NCBI GenBank assembly: GCA_907163375.1
Contig: CAJQUW010011508.1
Coordinates: forward strand, 622,958-686,957
From: Prostheceraeus crozeri
Lineage: Eukaryota; Platyhelminthes; Polycladida; Euryleptidae
Length of the DNA: 64,000 bases
Direction of reading: 5' to 3'
Made by a program: the position numbers and the translations under genes. Each line of letters starts with the position of its first letter. Position 1 is the stretch's first letter. Below the pieces are notes generated by a model that had not been told where the DNA came from, did no database searches, and was given only the letters and a program-made list of their open reading frames with translations. This document shows, piece by piece, positions 49,736 through 59,794 of the stretch.

Positions 49736-50055
49736 ATGTGTCTAATAATATTTCTTTAAGAATATAACACAATCTCTCACAATGCTTGTTATTGTTACTG
49801 CTTTGCACTCAGATGATCACTCAATTGTAGAGAACATCTGCTTCTCGCATTTATGAATAAAAGGCATTTCAGTGTAAAGAGCTGTGACCTCCAACTCAAA
49901 CATTTGAAAGGAAACAATGTATGAAAGAACAAACAGCTGCTACACCCACTTAGTCATTTGTAAGACGTGGAATATATTGCAGCATGTAGGAAGTAAGACT
50001 TCATTTACAATTCCATTAATCATAACTAGTGACTGTTTTCTTTCTTCATTGCAAA

Positions 50056-50466
50056 ATGCCAAAACGTACTGCCGCGGAGGCTTTTTCGTTTTACATGCCG
50101 ATTTTACTAAACTTAATTAAAGAAGAGCACAAGGAAACTGCGAATAAATACTTTGAAGAGTGGAAGTTAGAAATTCAATCGAGAAAGAAGAACAAATTGG
50201 ACTCTCAAAAACAAGTGGAGGATATTACAGTAAAAATAGAACAGTATCTTAACACTACTACAATTCCTCAGTTCAATGTTACAAAAGAACATTTCATTAC
50301 CATCGAAGATAGTGCTACTATGATTTCAAAACTGATTGCAAGTGATAAAGTGCACCATGGGTCGTTGCTGAGAAGTGCTGCTTATCAAGGTTATGGATTT
50401 AAAAGAATTCTGGAATTGAGTGACAATAAAAAAAAACAGATTTGTGGCAAACTTGGAACTATTTAG
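50056..50466 (+). CDS. Unknown protein, possibly frameshifted
   Basis: An ATG in AAAATGCC opens 136 residues, Lys/Glu-rich and mostly helical, with no recognised family. It ends shortly after an A9 run at about 50429, and another frame stays open from 50420 to 50665, so a homopolymer frameshift is possible. It sits between the repeat tract and the viral genes and could be the first gene of the element or host sequence. Confidence 0.35.
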   Translation: MPKRTAAEAFSFYMPILLNLIKEEHKETANKYFEEWKLEIQSRKKNKLDSQKQVEDITVKIEQYLNTTTIPQFNVTKEHFITIEDSATMISKLIASDKVHHGSLLRSAAYQGYGFKRILELSDNKKKQICGKLGTI

Positions 50467-50730
50467 AATTTCCTATAACGCAAGTTATTGTTATTTCTTG
50501 ATGAACTTATCAGATCTAATTCTACCATCACACGTATTATTTTTAAATTCATCAATGCCCATTAGTTTTGTTAGAAAACATTTTAAAGAAATCAAAATTT
50601 ATATAGAAAAATTGAATCAACCGACAACTATAGAAGAAATGAGGTTTGGTTCCCAAGATGAATGAACATTAACTGTGTTGTTTCACTTTTTAAGATATGT
50701 GGAATGTACATACATATTTGATGTATTTAT

Positions 50731-50772
50731 GTATATATATATATATATATATATATACAAATATATATATAT
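50731..50772. repeat. TA dinucleotide microsatellite
   Basis: An almost pure run of AT repeats interrupted once by ACAA. Confidence 0.85.
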
Positions 50773-50791
50773 TTATGAAGACTTCTTTATA

Positions 50792-51213
50792 AGTAGTAAC
50801 GCATTTTGGATTATTTTGAAATGTAATTAAATTTTCTTTTGTTCTCCAGCTAATGGTAGTAGACTGCTATTGTATAGATCTATATTTCAGTAGGTAACAT
50901 AATCTTTGGTATTTAAGAATGATTCATGGAACTTAGTAGTAACACATTTTGGATTATTTTGAAATGTAATTCTATTTTCTTTTGTTCTCCAGTCTAATGG
51001 TAGTAGACTGACATTGTACAATTGTATGATAAGATTGATTGTTGTATTATTATATTTGATATTTGAGAATGATTCATGGAACTTAGTAGTAACACATTTT
51101 GGATTATTTTGAAATGTAATTAAATTTTCTTTTGTTCTCCAGTCTAATGGTAGTAGACTGACATAGTACAATTGTATGATAAGATTGATTGTTGTATTAT
51201 TATATTTGATGCA
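50792..51213 (-). repeat. Three tandem copies of a 143-150 bp unit
   Basis: Units begin at the AGTAGTAAC phrases at 50792, 50935 and 51085, each containing TCTTTTGTTCTCCAG. On the minus strand the last two units are open and encode a repeated peptide with PLDWRTKEN and KCVTTKFHESF. The coding appearance suggests amplification of a gene end, but no family is recognised. Confidence 0.75.
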
Positions 51214-51291
51214 AAATACACTGCCGTTGTTTTCATTTTTCTGTACAAGAAGTAGACATTATTACAGTTATTGGAATTTATTTCATTTAAA

Positions 51292-51522
51292 ATGAATGAT
51301 GAAAATCCGACAGTTATACTGAGTAATATAGGTGATATATTACCTCAGGTTAATAACATGACTGAGTTCTTAGAAATATACGGCAAACAAACAACTGCGT
51401 ATTTCTATTTAAATCGAAATTCAGAAGATTGTATTCAAAATATTTATTCAAAATATTTCTTTAAAAATGGAAGAAACAAAAATGGAAGAAACCGCAAGAA
51501 TATATCCTTCGTTATCATATGA
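51292..51522 (+). CDS. Small unknown protein overlapping the membrane-protein gene
   Basis: A 76-residue frame starting at ATG 51292 after TTTAAA. Its 3' end overlaps the start of the next gene (51467) in a different frame. No family recognised. It could be a truncated upstream gene of the viral element. Confidence 0.35.
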   Translation: MNDENPTVILSNIGDILPQVNNMTEFLEIYGKQTTAYFYLNRNSEDCIQNIYSKYFFKNGRNKNGRNRKNISFVII

Positions 51523-52147
51523 ACGTAGTTCTACTTTAATGGACATTGAAAAAATGAATAAAGAAAAACACAAAGATAGAGTACGTTATATGAAAGATAA
51601 GGAATCTCAATTATTATTAAGATTAGAGCATTATAAAAAATTAAGAAAGAGATGGACTAAAGTTAAGAATGTAACACAAGGAATTGGCATATTCTTAACA
51701 ATAAGTTTAGGCGCTCTCACTATTGTTATATCTTCTGGTGTTTTAGTAATTCCAGTAGTTGCTACAGCTTTAACAGGTACGGGTGTTTTTGCAACTTCAC
51801 TTGTTACAATGTTAGATAAATCTTTAATAACTAAGAAACGAAAATCATTAAAAACTAAGCATTTACATATTAAAGAAGTCTATGATAAATTGCATTACTA
51901 CTTTCAAAGAGTATGTGATGATAATGTTATTACGTTAGATGAGATTGAAAAATTTGATCAAATAGCTAATAAAGCTAATAAAACGCCATTTCATTTAAAG
52001 TCCGAAAAAGTTGATGATAAGAATAAACAGGATGGCAAAATTTCTAGTGATGGCAAAATTTCTAATGAAGAAAATGACAAAATTTTTTTAGAAGAGCTAA
52101 AAACTTTAAGCGAAAATTTAAGCAAAACTTTATTAAACAAAACTTAA
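51467..52147 (+). CDS. Two-helix membrane protein of the viral element
   Basis: 226 residues from an ATG in the element's usual A-tract context. A charged N-terminal helical region is followed by a long hydrophobic stretch at residues about 72-116, enough for two membrane passes. A cytosolic-type helical domain and a Lys-rich tail follow. The tail holds a short tandem duplication (DGKIS twice). Architecture matches small hypothetical membrane proteins often seen in metazoan Polinton-like elements; function unknown, possibly virion membrane or assembly. The frame is intact. Confidence 0.65.
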   Translation: MEETKMEETARIYPSLSYERSSTLMDIEKMNKEKHKDRVRYMKDKESQLLLRLEHYKKLRKRWTKVKNVTQGIGIFLTISLGALTIVISSGVLVIPVVATALTGTGVFATSLVTMLDKSLITKKRKSLKTKHLHIKEVYDKLHYYFQRVCDDNVITLDEIEKFDQIANKANKTPFHLKSEKVDDKNKQDGKISSDGKISNEENDKIFLEELKTLSENLSKTLLNKT

Positions 52148-52268
52148 AACGAGAAACCTTTAAACGAAAAGATGTCAGACAACAAAGCAATAAAAAAATA
52201 ATTTGTTCAGTAAAATGTTTTTGTTGTATTCCAATGTTACCACAAAATTCAAATATTATATTTTAAAA

Positions 52269-53093
52269 ATGGATAAAATTAAAGCTGATAATTTTAAAAG
52301 AATAAAACAATTAGAAGAGTTAATAAAACAAAGAAATATTATGAAAGAAAATCATCTTCAACATAGAATGATAAAAGCTGGTATTCAATCTGATATGTTT
52401 GAAAAAATGCAGCAAACCGAGCAAGTAAAAACTGATTTTGAAAAAACTATGAAACCATTTAAAACTCTTGAAAAAGAAAGTACAAATAATGATAAACAAA
52501 TTGATATAACAGATCCAGAGCACAGAACTATATTAGATAACTATGGATTACTAGAATCAAACATTAATAAGAAATTACCAAAATCTATGCAATTTGAACA
52601 TTCTATTTCATTTATAGATGGAAAAACAATACCTAGATTTTATCTCGGACAAAAAGAAATATTTCCACAACCTTTTCGAGGCTTAATTTTTTCACCAGAT
52701 AAATCTCCTTTTAATTTAGATAGAAATTTTGTTGATCTTTTAAGAGGAGCAGATTTAAATAATTATGCTGTAGAAGATCTCATAAAATATAAAGCTATGT
52801 TAGATAGAGTTGGTGCAGTAAAATCTCTTAGACGTTATAAACAATTAGAAAATTTGTTATCAACGGGAGTTAAAGTAGGAAAAGGTTTATCTGAAAAACA
52901 GAAAACAGAAACAACTGTATTTTTACCAGATGATCCACAAGAATTACTAAATAGATTAAATATTTTAATATCTGCAATAAAAGAAGGACATAATTCTAGT
53001 TTCAATGAAATTCATGCTATATTGAAAAGACTGCTGGAAAAGCAGATTCTAAATGAAGAGGATTATAAAAGTATAACGAACCGAATGTTCTAG
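52269..53093 (+). CDS. Unknown virion-type protein of the viral element
   Basis: 274 residues from ATG 52269, chosen over the in-frame ATG at 52215 because it has the TTTTAAAAATG context of the other genes. The N-terminal 70 residues are a charged coiled coil. The middle part has aromatic and Pro-rich phrases (PRFYLGQKEIFPQPFRGLIF) and a helical Leu-rich C-terminus. No family with known function is recognised. The stop codon at 53091-53093 lies inside a double-hairpin element, which provides the last five codons. Confidence 0.65.
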   Translation: MDKIKADNFKRIKQLEELIKQRNIMKENHLQHRMIKAGIQSDMFEKMQQTEQVKTDFEKTMKPFKTLEKESTNNDKQIDITDPEHRTILDNYGLLESNINKKLPKSMQFEHSISFIDGKTIPRFYLGQKEIFPQPFRGLIFSPDKSPFNLDRNFVDLLRGADLNNYAVEDLIKYKAMLDRVGAVKSLRRYKQLENLLSTGVKVGKGLSEKQKTETTVFLPDDPQELLNRLNILISAIKEGHNSSFNEIHAILKRLLEKQILNEEDYKSITNRMF

Positions 53094-53104
53094 GGCTTCG
53101 CCCG
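53079..53104 (-). repeat. Double-hairpin element a, supplies a stop codon
   Basis: Reads on the minus strand as GGGCGAAGCCC, TA, then a one-base variant of GAACCTTCGGTTC. It covers the last codons and the TAG stop of the 52269-53093 gene, and is in a different reading frame and orientation from the copies in the polymerase. Confidence 0.8.
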
Positions 53105-53171
53105 TAGCTGAAATATGTTGTTGTTTTTAATTTTTTTATAAAAAATGTTTATTTAAAATTTTAACTAAAAA

Positions 53172-53960
53172 ATGTGTTCAGCAGATTTAGACAAAATTAA
53201 TAATCATTTAGAAAATCTAACAGAGATTTTGGGTTCATCAAAATTTAGTACGACGTTAAAAATTATAACAACTACTTCATCACACACTTGTAATTTAGAA
53301 CCCATTCTACATTTAGAACAAAATAAAAATTATCAAATTGCATTGACTAGTTTCTCTACATTTAACACTATTCAAGATGTTATAAAAGATGTGAATGATC
53401 AATTTAGATATTCCACTGATAAAGGCAAAACATGGAAAATACAAACTTTTCTTCCTGGTTCTTAAGAAGTTGAATCAATATCAAATGAAATTAAGAGACA
53501 TTTAGGTATACCATTTAAAGATAAGAAACAATTACATTTTGCAGTTGAACCGGCAGTTAATAAATTTTCTCTTACTTTAGACGAAAATCATCAAGTTGAT
53601 TTTAATCATGATAGATCATTGTCAAAGCTATTAGGATTTAATAAACAAACCTATAGTCAAGGTTATCATTTAGGTGAGAATATTCCAAAAATAACTGAAA
53701 TAAATTCAATTGTTGTACATTGTGACATTATTGAAGGAGGATATATAAATGGTAAATTGTCAAATTTAATATTCAGTTTTCCAGCTTTTACTGTACCCAT
53801 TGGTTATAGATTAAATGTAATTCCACAAACATTAATATATTTTCCTATTACAAGAAAAACTATTAACAACATTGGCATTAGAATCACTGATGAGAAAGGA
53901 CAAGAAATAAATTTTGGAGGTGAAGAGATTATGATAGATCTTTTGGTTCGAGAGGTATAA
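53172..53960 (+). pseudogene. Probable minor structural protein, one in-frame stop
   Basis: A single frame runs from ATG 53172 to the TAA at 53958-53960, interrupted once by TAA at 53463-53465 after PGS. Both halves are in the same frame and read as one beta-rich protein of about 262 codons. The C-terminal part has an IPPGY-like segment (VPIGYRLNV) and a final NIGIRITDEKG phrase followed by EEI. I recognise this ending from uncharacterised proteins of metazoan Polinton-like elements, probably fibre or minor capsid proteins, but the function is not established. The stop may be inactivating, an assembly error or read through. Confidence 0.6.
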
Positions 53961-54046
53961 ACTCCCACGCGAAGCTAGAGAAGTTTAATTTTCTTCTTCT
54001 TCTTTAAAAATAAAAATAAAATAAAAATAAATTTTTTTATTAAAAA

Positions 54047-54814
54047 ATGAGTGAAGTACCCCCATTAAATAAAAAGAAACTTAAATTTAATCATCATCCA
54101 AATTTATCTAATAAAGTTTTGTCAGTTATTTGCGGAAGATCAGGTTGTGGAAAAACGTATCTATTATTTAAAATTTTAACGACTCCAAATTTTTTGGATT
54201 ATAACAATCTTATAATTTATACAACAACGGCAGAACAACCCGTCTATCAATTTTTAAAATATGGATTTGAAAATAATCTTAAAAAAACAGCAATTGCTTC
54301 ATTATTCAAAGAATATGAAAAATCTGAAGATGAAGAAGAAATAAGTTCGTGGTGTGAAGAAGCAGCAAAAAATAGTCAGTTAGTAGAATCCAATAAAAAT
54401 AAGCATATAAAGATACAATTAATAGATGATAGTGGTAATATGCAAGATCCTAGTAAACTAGATAAAACAATGAAACATTGTGTAATTTTTGATGATTGTG
54501 TTAATGACAGAAATCAGTCAGTTCAGAGAAATTATTTCACAAGAGGTAGACATAATAACTGTAGTGTATTTTATTTAACACAAAGTATGTATTCATTAGA
54601 TGGAAGTGTTATTAGAAAGAATGCAAATATATTTATACTATATGAAATAAATGCAAGAAACTTAAGTGATTTGTTAAGAGATTTATGTGTAAGAAATAAA
54701 GATGAATTTAAACAATCGTGTAACAATGCTTGGTCAAAAGATTATGGCTTCATTACAATTAATATTGATAAAAAAATTCATGATAGAGTTATCGAACAAT
54801 TGTTCTCTGACTAG
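54047..54814 (+). CDS. A32/FtsK-HerA-type DNA packaging ATPase
   Basis: 255 residues, intact. The protein would drive viral DNA into preformed capsids. Walker A is GRSGCGKT (residues 30-37). Walker B is CVIFDD (145-150). An LTQS sensor-like segment lies near 177-180, and FTRGRHN near 164-170 may provide arginine fingers. Length and motif order fit the packaging ATPases of Polintons, virophages and adintoviruses. The ATG follows TTATTAAAAA. The stop TAG (54812-54814) is followed at once by a double-hairpin element and a long AT hairpin that separate it from the convergent polymerase gene. Confidence 0.9.
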   Translation: MSEVPPLNKKKLKFNHHPNLSNKVLSVICGRSGCGKTYLLFKILTTPNFLDYNNLIIYTTTAEQPVYQFLKYGFENNLKKTAIASLFKEYEKSEDEEEISSWCEEAAKNSQLVESNKNKHIKIQLIDDSGNMQDPSKLDKTMKHCVIFDDCVNDRNQSVQRNYFTRGRHNNCSVFYLTQSMYSLDGSVIRKNANIFILYEINARNLSDLLRDLCVRNKDEFKQSCNNAWSKDYGFITINIDKKIHDRVIEQLFSD

Positions 54815-54826
54815 GCTTCTCCTCGA

Positions 54827-54851
54827 GGGGCTTCGCCCCGACTGAAAGTCG
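54827..54851. repeat. Double-hairpin element b, intergenic
   Basis: GGGGCTTCGCCCC overlaps by one base with CGACTGAAAGTCG. Both stems are perfect with 3-nt loops. The stem sequences differ from element a but the layout is the same. It lies 12 bp after the ATPase stop. Confidence 0.8.
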
Positions 54852-54876
54852 ATAGAACATTTGTTTGCCGAGTGAT

Positions 54877-54917
54877 AAAAATATACAAATATAGTGTTAT
54901 AATATTTGTATATTTTT
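54877..54917. terminator. AT-rich perfect hairpin between convergent genes
   Basis: A perfect 16-bp stem (54877-54892 with 54902-54917) around a 9-nt loop, with A and T tracts outside. It lies between the 3' ends of the ATPase (plus) and polymerase (minus) genes and could end or process transcripts from both sides. Confidence 0.55.
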
Positions 54918-56103
54918 ATTTTATGTATATATCAAATTTGACTATCTTAGAAATTAGAAAATTAAAAAGGTGAAGTAGTTATTCCATCAGTTAAAATTTT
55001 TCTTTTATCATCAAATGGATCTAATGCTAATTTATGTTCTTCTTTTAAATACATGTTATGTTTTTTTGAATTAAGTCTATAATTACATGCTGTTTTTATT
55101 TCATTATTAAATAATACATTTTTATAATCTTGAAATGTTATTTGATTAGCCACTGATGCCTTTGAAATTCCTTTTAATGATTTATGTGTTTTAATATTAT
55201 TAGTTGTATCATAACAATAACATTTAGATTTTAAAAATATAGCTTCTGTTATGAAATCTTCATTTCCTTCTAATTCATCTTTTACTTTACATAAATCAGA
55301 AGGATGAATGATATCTTTTATTCTATTAATTTCTTCATCAAGTGAAGAATTATACGGTATTGTTAATTCTAAGAAAACAGAATCGGTATCTGTAAAGTGT
55401 AATTTATAGTTTTTGCCATAAGCAGGTGCTAAATAATCATATATAAATCTATACATAAATAGTTTAGCTAATTCTAATATAGTGAATCCTATAAAATTAA
55501 ACTTATCATGTTTTACGCTGATTCGACGTAAATGTACAGCACATAGTTCATCACTAAATCTAGTAGTTCTTTTATATGTAGGTTTCCTTGTTAAATTTTG
55601 AAACCTATCTTTATCATAAACTATTTCAATATTTTGTCTATTACGCACATTTTCTAAAGTCTTACCATAAAATGCATTATTCATTAATTTGAAGAACACG
55701 TTTCCAAAATCATCTTTATTTCTTTTAGCTATTTTACGTTTTTCAATATTGAACTCTATATAATTTTTTAACCACCTAGATTTTTGATAAAATAGTTTTC
55801 GATGTATTTTGGTGAGAATCATTCCATGTTCTAAATTCCAATCTAGCATTCTTCCTTCAACAACATACTTTCCTTTATTGCTTTGTGTTAACATAAGTTT
55901 TTTTGTTGGTCTGTATTTCTTAGGAATTAAAGATTTTTGATAATCTGAAAAATCTTCTATATTGGGAATTTTGTTTTCGGGACAGAAAGGAAAATATTTT
56001 GTTTTATCTTTTATTTCATCAGGATATACTAAATCAACTTCATATATATAACCATGATTATATGATTATAATTTCCATCATATGTTTTTTGATAATCAAG
56101 AAC

Positions 56104-56134
56104 GGGCGGAGCCCTAGTAGACATCTCTGATGTC
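56104..56134. repeat. Double-hairpin element c, in polymerase
   Basis: GGGCGGAGCCC (56104-56114) and GACATCTCTGATGTC (56120-56134), stems of 4 and 6 bp with 3-nt loops. On the minus strand it encodes TSEMSTRAPPV, a relative of the RTEGSRA peptide, just downstream of motif A. Confidence 0.8.
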
Positions 56135-56795
56135 GCACGAATATTACACCATGACATTTCACCTGTTGGTAATTCTTATATCATGCAAGAAGAATATAAG
56201 CTATTAAAATCATAATATAACAAATAGTTTTCTCTCATGAATTCATCAATTGCATTTTCACGTTCTACTCCTTCTCGTTTCGTTCGAAAAATTTCTAATA
56301 TTTTTTCTTTTTCTTCTGGAGATAAAGGTTTCATTATTCCATATTCTTGTGGATTTACTTTCTTATTATAACATTTAACATATCTATTACCTAAAACTGA
56401 TGAAACACCACCTCTAATTCCAGATTCAAAAAATAATAATTTATCATATGTATTTTCTTTATAATGTTTAAGTTTAACATTTGTATGTTTTAATTCTGCT
56501 AACCATGTTAAACCTGGTGTAGAATAAGAATAACATGGATCTATTCCGTAATATTCTAAACACATATCACGAAAGTTTTCAAAAAGATCAGCTAGTATTA
56601 ATACATCTATCTGAAGATATTTCATTGTATAATCATACATTGTTTTACAATTTAACTCTCTCCAATTCTTTTCAGCTTCTGCATAGTCTTCTTCAGATAA
56701 TTATGATTGTTTTAATGTTGATTTAAATTTATTTATTGGAGGAAGTTTCTGTTCTTCCATAATTTTATTCACAGAATTAAAATCTCCAGTTATAT

Positions 56796-56821
56796 CAGTC
56801 TTCGACTGTGAGCCGCAGGCT
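56796..56821. repeat. Double-hairpin element d, in polymerase
   Basis: CAGTCTTCGACTG (56796-56808) and AGCCGCAGGCT (56811-56821), perfect stems with 3-nt loops. The sequence is unrelated to the main type while the layout is conserved. It is read in frame between Exo II and Exo III. Confidence 0.75.
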
Positions 56822-57200
56822 ATATACTCATACGGAAATATGCCTTTCAAAGGTTTTAAATTATATTTATTTAATATTTTACATTGTTCAGATTTCAAAG
56901 TTTTTCCCATAACATCTAATGAATAAGGAGTAAAAAATCTAAATGCATCTAAAATTCTAATACAACCTAATTGCATTGAAAAATATTCTTCTTCTGTTTT
57001 ACATAGTACATTTATTTGTTGTTGTTGTAATTTTTCAGATGAAAATAAATCTTTCATTACTAGATGGAAATCATATTTAGAACCATTACAGAAATATAGA
57101 GGAACAAAGTTATATTTAAATTTATTAGCATTAAGATTACAAGAATTATGTGCTGCACCTCTATATAATCCATTTAGATGATCATGATCTTTTACTTTGA

Positions 57201-57211
57201 CGGCAGAGCCG
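57201..57211. repeat. GC-rich single hairpin e, in polymerase
   Basis: CGGCAGAGCCG, a 4-bp stem with 3-nt loop, followed by a weak GC-rich second half. It encodes part of a Lys/Ser/Gly stretch just before the HDHLNG zinc segment and may be a decayed double-hairpin element. Confidence 0.5.
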
Positions 57212-57552
57212 CCGCTTCGCTTATCAAGATATCTACCTCTGCCATTTTTATAATTTTTTGTAAATTCTTTTCCACAGTAATAACATTTTGTTTCATTAAT
57301 AAAATTTAATTTTTCTTTTTCTGTTAATGGCATCATTGGAATATTTGTTTCAAGCAATTGTGAAAAACGTCCTTGTAATTCTTCTACTTTCTTTGTAAAC
57401 ATTTATGAACTATCTTCACCATAGTATTGATAATATTCTGATTTAAATAATTCAGGATAATTTGAATGAATGTACATTCCCCAACATAATGGTTTTTGTT
57501 CAAATAAATATTTTTCTTTACTTTGTTCAGCTGCACTTTTTTCATAATTATA

Positions 57553-57577
57553 AACCGAAGGTTCTAGGGCTTGGCCC
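57553..57577 (-). repeat. Double-hairpin element f, in polymerase
   Basis: Minus-strand GGGCCAAGCCC, TA, then GAACCTTCGGTTT (one pairing mismatch). It is almost the same as element j but lies in the opposite orientation and in another reading frame, encoding GQALEPSVYN. It sits in the linker after Exo I. Confidence 0.8.
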
Positions 57578-57609
57578 GTACCATTTTCAGAATTATAATT
57601 TTCAGAATC

Positions 57610-57635
57610 GGGCGAAGCCCTGGAACTTTCCGTTC
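57610..57635 (+). repeat. Double-hairpin element g, in polymerase
   Basis: GGGCGAAGCCC (57610-57620) followed by a shortened GAAC/GTTC stem (57623-57635). Read in frame on the minus strand as NRTESSRASP, directly after Exo I and only about 30 bp from element f. Confidence 0.8.
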
Positions 57636-59154
57636 GATTTTGTGTCATATTAACATTATATGCTTCGAAATCACAATAAATAGTAAAGGGTACTTTATTT
57701 TTCAAATAATGTCTATTATATATTAAATAATCATCTTTAGGAAAAGTATTTTCAACTGCTTCGTTTTGTTGACAATTCTCCAAATGTCTATTCATTTCTT
57801 CTTTAGTTCTAAAACTTGTCATACATTGAAGACAAGGAAAATTTGTATTATCTGAAGTTTTTGTAAATATAGAAACATCTTTACACAATATAAAATGACC
57901 CTGATAATATAAAATATTCGCTTGTGCTGGTTGTTTTGTTTGTTTTAATTTTTCAAATTTATCTTTATATATTTCATGTGTTTCATCAATTTGTCTTTGT
58001 AAATGTTTTTCAGACTGTTGATAATTTTGATTGAATATTTTCAGCTGTTGTTCATATTCATTATTATATTGTTCTTTATATTGTTGTTGACATTTTTTAA
58101 ACATTCATTTAATTCTTTATTTTCTTCATTATTTAATTCTTTATTGTCTTTATTTAATTCTTGAATCGTTTCTATCTTATTTTGATATTTATGGCCGTAT
58201 TCTTGTCCTAATATTTTTGTTTGTTGTTGATAATCTCTTTTACATTTTTGTAAAATTTCATTTAAATTTTGTAATTTTTGTTGATATTCTAAAGATAAAG
58301 ATAAATAATCGGAATCATAATCATAATTATAATTACGTCCTTTATAGTTATTATGATTAATCATTATTGGTGATAATGTTTTAACAATTTGAAATTTTTC
58401 AGTACATATTATATTTCCTTGATAAAAAAAATTATGATGCATGTAATTTCCTCTATCATTATATACTATTTCTGATTGACATAAATTTTTATTATTCAAA
58501 TAAAATTTTTTTGAATCTGAGTAAAGTGGAGTAATTTTACCAATAGAAACATAATTCACATTTAATTCAAAAACATTTACTTCTATTAAATTTTTATTCT
58601 TTTTATGAAACTTTATTAACCTATTATAATCATATGGAAATTTATGTAAGCCATCAGAGAGATCAAATTCCTTTATGTATTCTTCTTTATTATAATGACT
58701 TAGTCTCTCTTTGTGATATTCTGCAGGATGTAAATGTGCTATAATACTCCACAGAAAACAATAATCATCTTCATTTTTTATGTTGATTATTTGTGGTGAA
58801 CTGAAAGGTAAAGGAACATAACTACCCCCAGTATTATTTTTATATTTATCAATTACTATTTTCTTAGATAGTATTTTAACAAATCTCCAACCAGATTCAC
58901 GTAAATGAGCTTCAATTATACAATTTTCTAATTTAAGTATCATTTGTTCAAATATGGGTTGTATATCATTTACATTATGAATTTCTTGCGAATTTGTAAA
59001 ATGTCCTTGTATTATTTCTTCAGGAATTCCATCAGGTCCATTTTTTGGTATAAAGTACTTCTACATTCATATAACATTTGAAAGATTTCTTAAATATTTT
59101 GAAAAAGTTTTTTAATACATTATAAAAAGTTTCATCGGTTTCATTATGTTCAAC

Positions 59155-59185
59155 GGGCGAAGCCCTGGAAGACATCTTTGATGTC
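59155..59185 (+). repeat. Double-hairpin element h, in polymerase N-terminal region
   Basis: GGGCGAAGCCC (59155-59165) and GACATCTTTGATGTC (59171-59185), the second stem 6 bp. Read in frame as TSKMSSRASPV. The second stem matches that of element c, while the first is the common type. Confidence 0.85.
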
Positions 59186-59227
59186 CCGTGTACCGATTCA
59201 TTAAATAAATATTTTATATCTGTTACT

Positions 59228-59252
59228 GGCGAAGCCCTAGAACCTTCGGTTC
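59228..59252 (+). repeat. Double-hairpin element i, in polymerase N-terminal region
   Basis: GGCGAAGCC with GAACCTTCGGTTC, near-consensus. Read in frame on the minus strand as RTEGSRASPV. Confidence 0.85.
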
Positions 59253-59343
59253 GTTCCGCTTCATCGGTTTTTTTAGTTTCATCAAATTCATCTATTTCGT
59301 TAAATTCATCAGTATCGCTAAGTAAATATCTTCCATCTGGTAC

Positions 59344-59369
59344 GGGCCAAGCCCTAGAACCTTCGGTTT
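59344..59369 (+). repeat. Double-hairpin element j, in polymerase N-terminal region
   Basis: GGGCCAAGCCC with GAACCTTCGGTTT. Read in frame as QTEGSRAWPVP. Third element within 220 bp; elements h, i and j sit in an acidic low-complexity linker. Confidence 0.85.
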
Positions 59370-59794
59370 GTACATGTTCATCTTCACTATTAAAAACTTT
59401 TTTATATTCCGAATGTGAATAATCATCAAACATATTTTTAACTTTTATATCAGTAGGCAATGTTTCTAGATAGTTTTTATAACTATTTAATTTTAATATA
59501 TTTCCTTCATCAACTCGTTCTACATTTTGTAAATGCAATTTACTATTTAAATGAGATTGATAACTTCTTTTTGTTTGCAAATTTTTTTACATAAGTTACA
59601 ATAAAACTTGGTATTTTCCATTTTTTTTATTTTTTAAAGAAAAAAATTGTTTTAATTTTAGATATAAACATTCTAATATCAAGGTCCAGAGAGTTAATAT
59701 ATATTATTATATATTTCACGTTCTTTAGTTATTTTTTTTCTTTATCACATTAAGTTTTAGCATATAATGTTCTATAATATTAAGTTTTATCATA

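Larger units (their letters stand above)
54962..59621 (-). pseudogene. polB: Protein-primed family B DNA polymerase, multiply interrupted
   Basis: Replicative polymerase of the element, read from ATG 59621 in an A-tract context. Order: a C2H2-like finger (YCNLC, then HLNSKLH); an N-terminal domain with GGSYVPLP and DDYCFLWSIIAHLHP; Exo I (YCDFEAYN, about 57680); a Cys/His insert resembling an endonuclease VII fold (CYYC, HDHLNGLYRGAAHNSCN); Exo II (SKYDFH); Exo III (YLQIDVL); motif A (YDFNSLYSS); motif B (KLMNNAFYG); motif C (FTDTDS). Lesions: frame changes near 59582-59588, 59041-59056, 58093-58098 and 56050-56070, and in-frame TAA stops at 57403-57405, 56701-56703 and 56176-56178. The catalytic residues in the listed motifs are still present. 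Several double-hairpin elements lie in linkers and add coding length. Clearly a Polinton-type polymerase; inactive as read. Confidence 0.92.

Noticed and set aside
53093-53103. GC hairpin after the 52269 gene read as a bacterial intrinsic terminator, hinting at prokaryotic contamination
   Set aside because: The same hairpin type lies inside coding frames, and the genes are Polinton-type with eukaryotic-virus start contexts; no ribosome-binding sites were seen.
53463-57405. All four in-frame stops in the viral genes are TAA, which might suggest a reassigned codon
   Set aside because: Intact genes of the same element end in TAA as well as TAG, the sample is only four in a very AT-rich sequence, and frame changes in the same genes show plain decay or error.
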